From contig NC_081408.1 of assembly GCF_030272615.1 (NCBI RefSeq), forward strand, positions 338,366,793 through 338,430,792: DNA of 64,000 nt, read 5' to 3'. Positions 59,331 through 64,000 of the stretch are shown in pieces. Position 1 is the stretch's first letter, and each line of letters begins with the position of its first letter. This stretch comes from Cryptomeria japonica. Lineage: Eukaryota; Streptophyta; Pinopsida; Cupressales; Cupressaceae. The translations under genes and the position numbers were made by a program. The notes under the pieces were generated by a model. The model ran no database searches. It was not told the DNA's origin and saw nothing but the letters and a program-made list of their open reading frames with translations.

Positions 59331-60195
59331 AATTTATGGCAATGTTACCTATTTTTTCACTTTTCATGATAAAATAACTAAGTGCTAAACCTTAGGACTA
59401 AGTAGAAGAATAAAAATATCCCTAGGTGTTGTAAAAGGCTTTTGGGGGATTAAATGACCAAAAAAGAAAAGGGTATATTAAGAGGTTTTAATTGTCAAAA
59501 ATTAAATTCCCAAATCCTCTTGACATTTTGACTTGGTCAAATGAGGAAAAGATCCCTAAAATCCCATAGATTTCCTTGAAAGGTTCAAACAAATAAAAAA
59601 ATTCTCACAAGAGGGAATTGAACAACAATTATGGGAATTAAAACACTATTTCATGGTGATGAACAACATATGTAATGAAGAGCAACAAGTTTTTAATAAA
59701 AAGGGGGCAGTTTCAAACAAAGAACTCCAAATGTAATCCTTCCAACAATACTTTTGATGTAAGAAGAGCAAATATTCACAAAAAAAAAAAAGATTTTCAT
59801 AATTTCAACAAAGAATAACAATTATCAATCATGCAATAGCAGAGGATCAATGGTTAATAGTAGTCCCAAAAAAAGGAGTAGTGTTGGAGAGATTTAAGCC
59901 CATGCGTTGAGAATCATTCAAGGGTATTTTAGTTTCAAACTGCATGCATAAGAGAGGTTTTTTTCTTATCTTTCTCATATTTGAGAGCATGTTTGAGAAC
60001 TTGTCCATACATAATAGTATCTTGATAAATATTAAGCTTCATGGATCTTGTGTTAATCTCTTTATCTTGGATGGTGTTTTCTCTTTATTTGTGAATTTAA
60101 ATCAAAGACAATAAAGAGAGAAAAGTTTAAAAGAAAGGCCTTAACCTAGAGACAGTGCATGATCTGACTTCTAGATTCATTATACAAGATTTAGA
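59331..60195. other. No gene seen
   Basis: AT-rich sequence between the Gypsy gag remnant and the next LTR. No domain, LTR end or repeat is recognised. Confidence 0.35.
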
Positions 60196-61336
60196 TGTTG
60201 GCAAGAGACATTGTTCCAGTGATGTTAGATGCATGGAGATTACTTAGGGTTTGTCATTGATGGCAACTGAGATTAGTAATCCTACCTGATACCTATAGAT
60301 TTGATCTACCAGAAGTCATATTGACTTTAGCCATTAGTCCGATAGAGTATGAATAGAGTGTATAACTTCAATTAGCATAATTCATTTATGGTGATGCAGT
60401 TTTGCTTGCGGGATTACGACATTCTATTGGTTGTTTAAGATAGATCATCTTGTAATTATAGCCTCTAGTGTCGATTCTAGTGCATGGTTCTTAGTCCGGT
60501 ATCCAGTGATTTAAGAAGATCGAAGCTATTGTGTGGACAAGTTGGGTAATGTGTATTGTAGAACTGAAGGGATCATTCCAATGATTGGTGTTGTGTTTGA
60601 GGAGCTTGTGTCATTACATGTGAAGCTTGTGATCACATGCTTTAAGTTTGGTATATGGATTTGTGGTGGATTGAGCCAACATGAGACTACACATTTCATA
60701 TTTACAGTTTTGTGAAGCCGACTTGATGGAGATCTATTTTGGTGGTGTAGATATATAAGATCTAATTGGATAATCATTTTAGGTGATGGTGGATATGCAG
60801 AATTGATTTTGGGAGCAATTGAGCACAGTTTCATGTACACATCTTGAGTTTTGGTGATCCGGTATTTGAAACCAGAACAGAACATAGTAGTTTCTTAGAG
60901 TAGTGGCAGCGGATAATTTTGAGCTTAACTGAAACTGATTCAAGGCATTTTTAGATGCTTTAATCATGTTCAAACATTGTATTTTCCTATATATCTCATT
61001 TGTAGGATATAAGTCCTCTAGGGTTGCACCCATGTTTTGTAATTGAGTAGTGAGCTCTAGGCATTGAGCCTGAATGTAAGTGCATTCCACTTTTGTAATA
61101 TTGTTTTACTACTAGCCATAGTATAATAATATTGTGGGTACTCAATCTCACTGTGGTTTTTCCCTTTTCAGTTTTCCATGTAAAAACTTTGGTGTTATGG
61201 TTTTGCGGTTATTTTCTTTATGTTCCTGCATTATAATTTATATTCTTTGCATCTGGTGGTTAAAGAATCAGTTTAATAAACTACTAAATTACAGAACACT
61301 GATTCACCCCCCTCTCAGTGTTCATTGATTCCAACA
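60196..61336 (+). repeat. 5' LTR
   Basis: The termini TGTTGG and CCAACA are inverted. Near the end it carries GATTCACCCCCCTCTCAGTG, the same end-type as the Copia LTRs in this window. The primer site follows two bases later. Confidence 0.8.
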
Positions 61337-61404
61337 ATTGGTATCAGATCTTTGTGCCTTGGAAGAAGACTAACAACTTGAGGAAGATCTGGAAGATTGA
61401 ATCA

Positions 61405-63150
61405 ATGGACTCCAATTTGTAGAGACAGCTTAGTGTGGCACTTGAAGATCTTGATGTAGCAAGAAAAGAAGTGGGTTCCCTTAAAAGAAACTTGAATGCA
61501 GTTGAAGATTTCATTGAGACGCTAAAAGGTCAATTGAGTACTTCTAGAGAAAAGAGAAAGGAGTTGATGGATAAGTTGAAGGAGAAAGAAGAACAAAGTG
61601 TTGACAATCAAGTCCTACAAGACAATACAAATGAATGTGAGAAGTTGGCTAGGGAGAATGCAGTTCTGAAGAATGAGATGCAATCCATTGTAATGAAGAT
61701 CACAAAGGAGATTGAAGACCAAAAGAAGAATAAAGAAACCTTGACTCAGTCACTGAAGGATAGATCTGATGAATGTTGCAGATTGGCATATGAGAATGAT
61801 CAGTTGAAGCTTGAATTGGTGCAAACAAATAATGATGGACAAGAACATGAAAGGCAGATCATAATTTTGAGAGATGAGATGACTATTGCAAATGAGTACA
61901 AAGAAAAGTTAAAAGCTATTTCAGCCCAGTTGGATGAGATGCTAGAAAGTTAGAGGCATGGGAAAGACATGTGGGGACTTGGATTTGAGTGTAATGTATG
62001 AAGTTTTATACAATGAAGATATTAGGGCTTACATACATTATAACATTGAAGAACTGGGGAATTCCGATATGCTATCCCTATATGCTCAACACATGGTTGA
62101 TGGATTTGGCAATCTGAAATTTGATTTTAAGAATTTGGAGGATAAGGGTTTTATTCAATTTTTTCATTTCCCGGTATTAGATGAACCTGAATGGGTAAGG
62201 CATGTTCTAAGTCGAGTCCATGATGAATTATTATGACTAGACAAACCTTATAAGATCACAAAGTAGGATATTCAAGTGGTGACCTGTCTAAATACTACCG
62301 GTGAAGTCCCTGCCCTTGGGAATGTGAAGAACACCATTGTAATGGAGGTAACGAGTTCAAAGCATGACAAAAAATCAATGACCACAAGTGACATAGTGGA
62401 ATTTGATGTGAAGTTTGCATCCATGGTTACTAGTTATAAAGCTTATCAGTTAAGCAGGCAAAATTCAATATCTAGTACTGCAATTTATACAACATATCAG
62501 ATGCTTAAAGAAAACAAGAAGTATGATCTATGCACAGTGCTTCTAAATGAATTAATGAGAAATATTAAAAAGATCAAGAAGGACAAGAAGCATGTATTTA
62601 AATATGGTTCTCTTCTCATTTTCCTGGCATTATATCTCTTAAATGAGATCCTCGAGATTGGAAAGGTTCAATGGCCTATGACAAACCAATGGCAGTAGAA
62701 ATCAAAGAAGGCTTGCAGGGTGTTGGTGATGCAGTTGCACAAAAATATACCTTATGGGGTTTTTCAAAACCTCTCTAGAGCTGATGTATGGTAGATAAAG
62801 AATCCCAAAGGCTATAGTTGAGAAATATGAAAACACAATATGCTTCATGGTGGACAAGGACCAATGCCACATGAAAGCAATTGAGCCTAGTACTGTTTGG
62901 ATCTTGCCGATAGGATATGAAGTGGATGAAATCACTCTTGATACATATGCATAGCACCTCCTCATTAAGACAATGGATGAGAAGGAGGAAATATTTGGGA
63001 CTTTCAAAGAAAAATACTTAAGCCCGCACAAGCAATTTACTAAATCCGAAAGGAAGAGAAAAGTGAGGAAGAAAGTTGAATAGCTGGCAGAGCAGATGAG
63101 CATAACAATAGAAGTTGTGCACATGGCCCGTGAAAAAAAAAATTGAAGGA
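61405..63150 (+). pseudogene. Coiled-coil ORF of unknown function (broken)
   Basis: ATG at 61405 (MDSNL, then a stop) continues in frame as a long coiled coil: DLDVARKEVGSLKRNLNAVE, TSREKRKELMDKLKEKEEQS, NECEKLARENAVLKNEMQSI and CCRLAYENDQLKLELVQTNN, to 61953. After a frameshift a globular part follows (YEVLYNEDIRAYIHYNIEEL, SMVTSYKAYQLSRQNSISST, MLKENKKYDLCTVLLNELMR) to 62698. A third frame near 62811-63090 reads YENTICFMVDKDQCHMKAIE and EEIFGTFKEKYLSPHKQFTK. It takes the place of gag-pol in this LTR element. I cannot name the family. Confidence 0.6.
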
Positions 63151-63191
63151 GGAAGACATGGTGAAGTAACAGGCTAAACAACATCCAACAA

Positions 63192-63917
63192 TGGAGTTTT
63201 TCCTTGCCAAAACACACACATGCAAATCAAAATCTAAACTAGAAACAGACATGCATGTCCCATAATCTACTCCATTGCACTCCTTAAACCAATATCTTTT
63301 GTAGATAATATTTCTCTTAGAAGCACACACAAGAAGCTATGGTTTGGATATTCAAGATGATGAATGCAAAGGAAGCTAAAGAAAATGAAATGCAAGCTAA
63401 GAAGAATGCAAAGAGTGAGCAAATTCCTAGATTTCTAGATTGCTAGATGATTAGATGATTAGATGGTTCAAATGAGAGAGAGGGGTTAGGTTTTCATAGA
63501 TATCCTCAGGGTGGATCCAAGTAGTAGGGTGAATGTGGGATAAATAATAAGGCTTGAAATTTTTAATCCATGCATAAGGTGGATGAAAATGGGTAGAGGA
63601 AGAAGCATAAATGAGTCATGTAGATTCTTATGCACATGTTTATGAAGATGGATATATTAAATAAAATAATAGATGATAAATGATAATAATATTAATGAAT
63701 GGTAAATGATATAATATCAACATTATTAAATGGACAAATGATAATATTGATATTGATGATGGATAAATGATAAAATAAGAATAACATTAATAATAATATC
63801 AATGATAATATTAATAATGAATAAATGATGATAAATGATAAATATTAATAGTGGATAATATATGAAAAATAAAGTGGATCCATCCAAGCTTAAGATGACA
63901 AATTTTATGTGTCTACA
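63192..63917 (-). repeat. LTR related to the 2504-17766 element, right-edge copy
   Basis: The plus-strand right end ATGTGTCTACA, followed by TTTTGCCCCTCTTTGAGAC, reproduces the LTR/polypurine junction at 3625. The left boundary near 63192 is placed by similarity to the start of 55745-57437 (both soon reach AACACACACA) and is uncertain. It is rich in ATGATAAATGATAAT-type words at 63660-63860. Confidence 0.6.
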
Positions 63918-64000
63918 TTTTGCCCCTCTTTGAGACAAAGCAACCTATCACGTTGTTTCAAAGAAAATGATCAACGGATATATGCCCCAAAGATATCCTT
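63918..64000 (-). mobile_element. Interior start of a second LARD-like element, runs off the window
   Basis: A polypurine tract (minus strand CTCAAAGAGGGGCAAAA) is followed by the CGTTGTTTCAAAGAAAA and ATGCCCCA blocks shared with 3644-3700. The rest lies beyond 64000. Confidence 0.65.

Larger units (their letters stand above)
60196..63191 (+). mobile_element. LTR element with coiled-coil ORF, cut at its 3' side
   Basis: A 1.14 kb LTR (60196-61336, TGTTGGCAAG to GATTCCAACA) is followed by TGGTATCAGATC at 61339, an initiator-Met-type primer site with one change. The interior encodes a broken coiled-coil protein and no recognisable pol. The second LTR is not in the window; the interior meets another element's LTR at about 63192. 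Confidence 0.7.

Overview
The window is plant nuclear DNA dominated by nested transposable elements; no intact host gene is visible. Plant origin is shown by TTTAGGG telomere-type repeats, initiator-tRNA-Met primer sites (TGGTATCAGAGC), Copia and chromodomain Gypsy elements, a Gypsy element with a G-patch domain, and a CACTA (En/Spm) element with the plant Tnp2/DUF4218/DUF4216 set. The low gene density, long LTRs (about 0.8-1.7 kb), old and heavily mutated copies and unfamiliar low-copy proteins would suit a giant genome such as a conifer. That last point is inference; the sequence does not name a species.

Layout. 184-1702: broken unknown gene (-). 2504-17766: a 15 kb minus-strand LTR element with paired 1.12 kb LTRs and almost no recognisable coding sequence. 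It contains a dead L1-type LINE (about 8194-13259, -) and, beside it, a broken unknown ORF (6310-8098, -). 17767-21560: two stretches of broken unknown host-like genes (-) among copies of a dispersed repeat. 21947-23036: the end of a Gypsy copy and the first part of its LTR. 23037-45538: one CACTA transposon of 22.5 kb. Its ends CACTA..TAGTG are flanked by the 3-bp duplication GTT and split that Gypsy LTR, which resumes at 45542 and leads into a second Gypsy body (46131-50831) and a truncated LTR (to 51492).

The CACTA element has a TNPD-type transposase (-, 37964 down to 26035). In the position where a second gene is expected it carries a degenerate SET-domain reading frame (24305-25265). Nested inside it are a 7.7 kb Copia (29028-36736, +) and a solo LTR (43172-44234). 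Its long non-coding arm holds an interstitial telomere tract, repeated hairpins, a tRNA-like sequence and a 324-nt stretch with no G.

52375-59330: a Tat-like Gypsy remnant (-) split by a 4.9 kb insertion (53222-58155) bounded by near-identical 9-bp repeats. That insertion is itself entered by a 5'-truncated Copia (53727-57816, -), which is in turn broken by a solo LTR (55745-57437). 60196-63191: the 5' LTR, primer site and a broken coiled-coil ORF of another LTR element (+). It is cut by an LTR of the same family as the one at 2504-17766 (63192-63917), whose body runs off the right edge.

The window is best read as a stratigraphy. Tandem Gypsy came before CACTA, which came before Copia and the solo LTR. 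Tat-like Gypsy came before the 9-bp-TSD insertion, then the truncated Copia, then the solo LTR. The likeliest unusual biology is the SET domain carried by the CACTA element.
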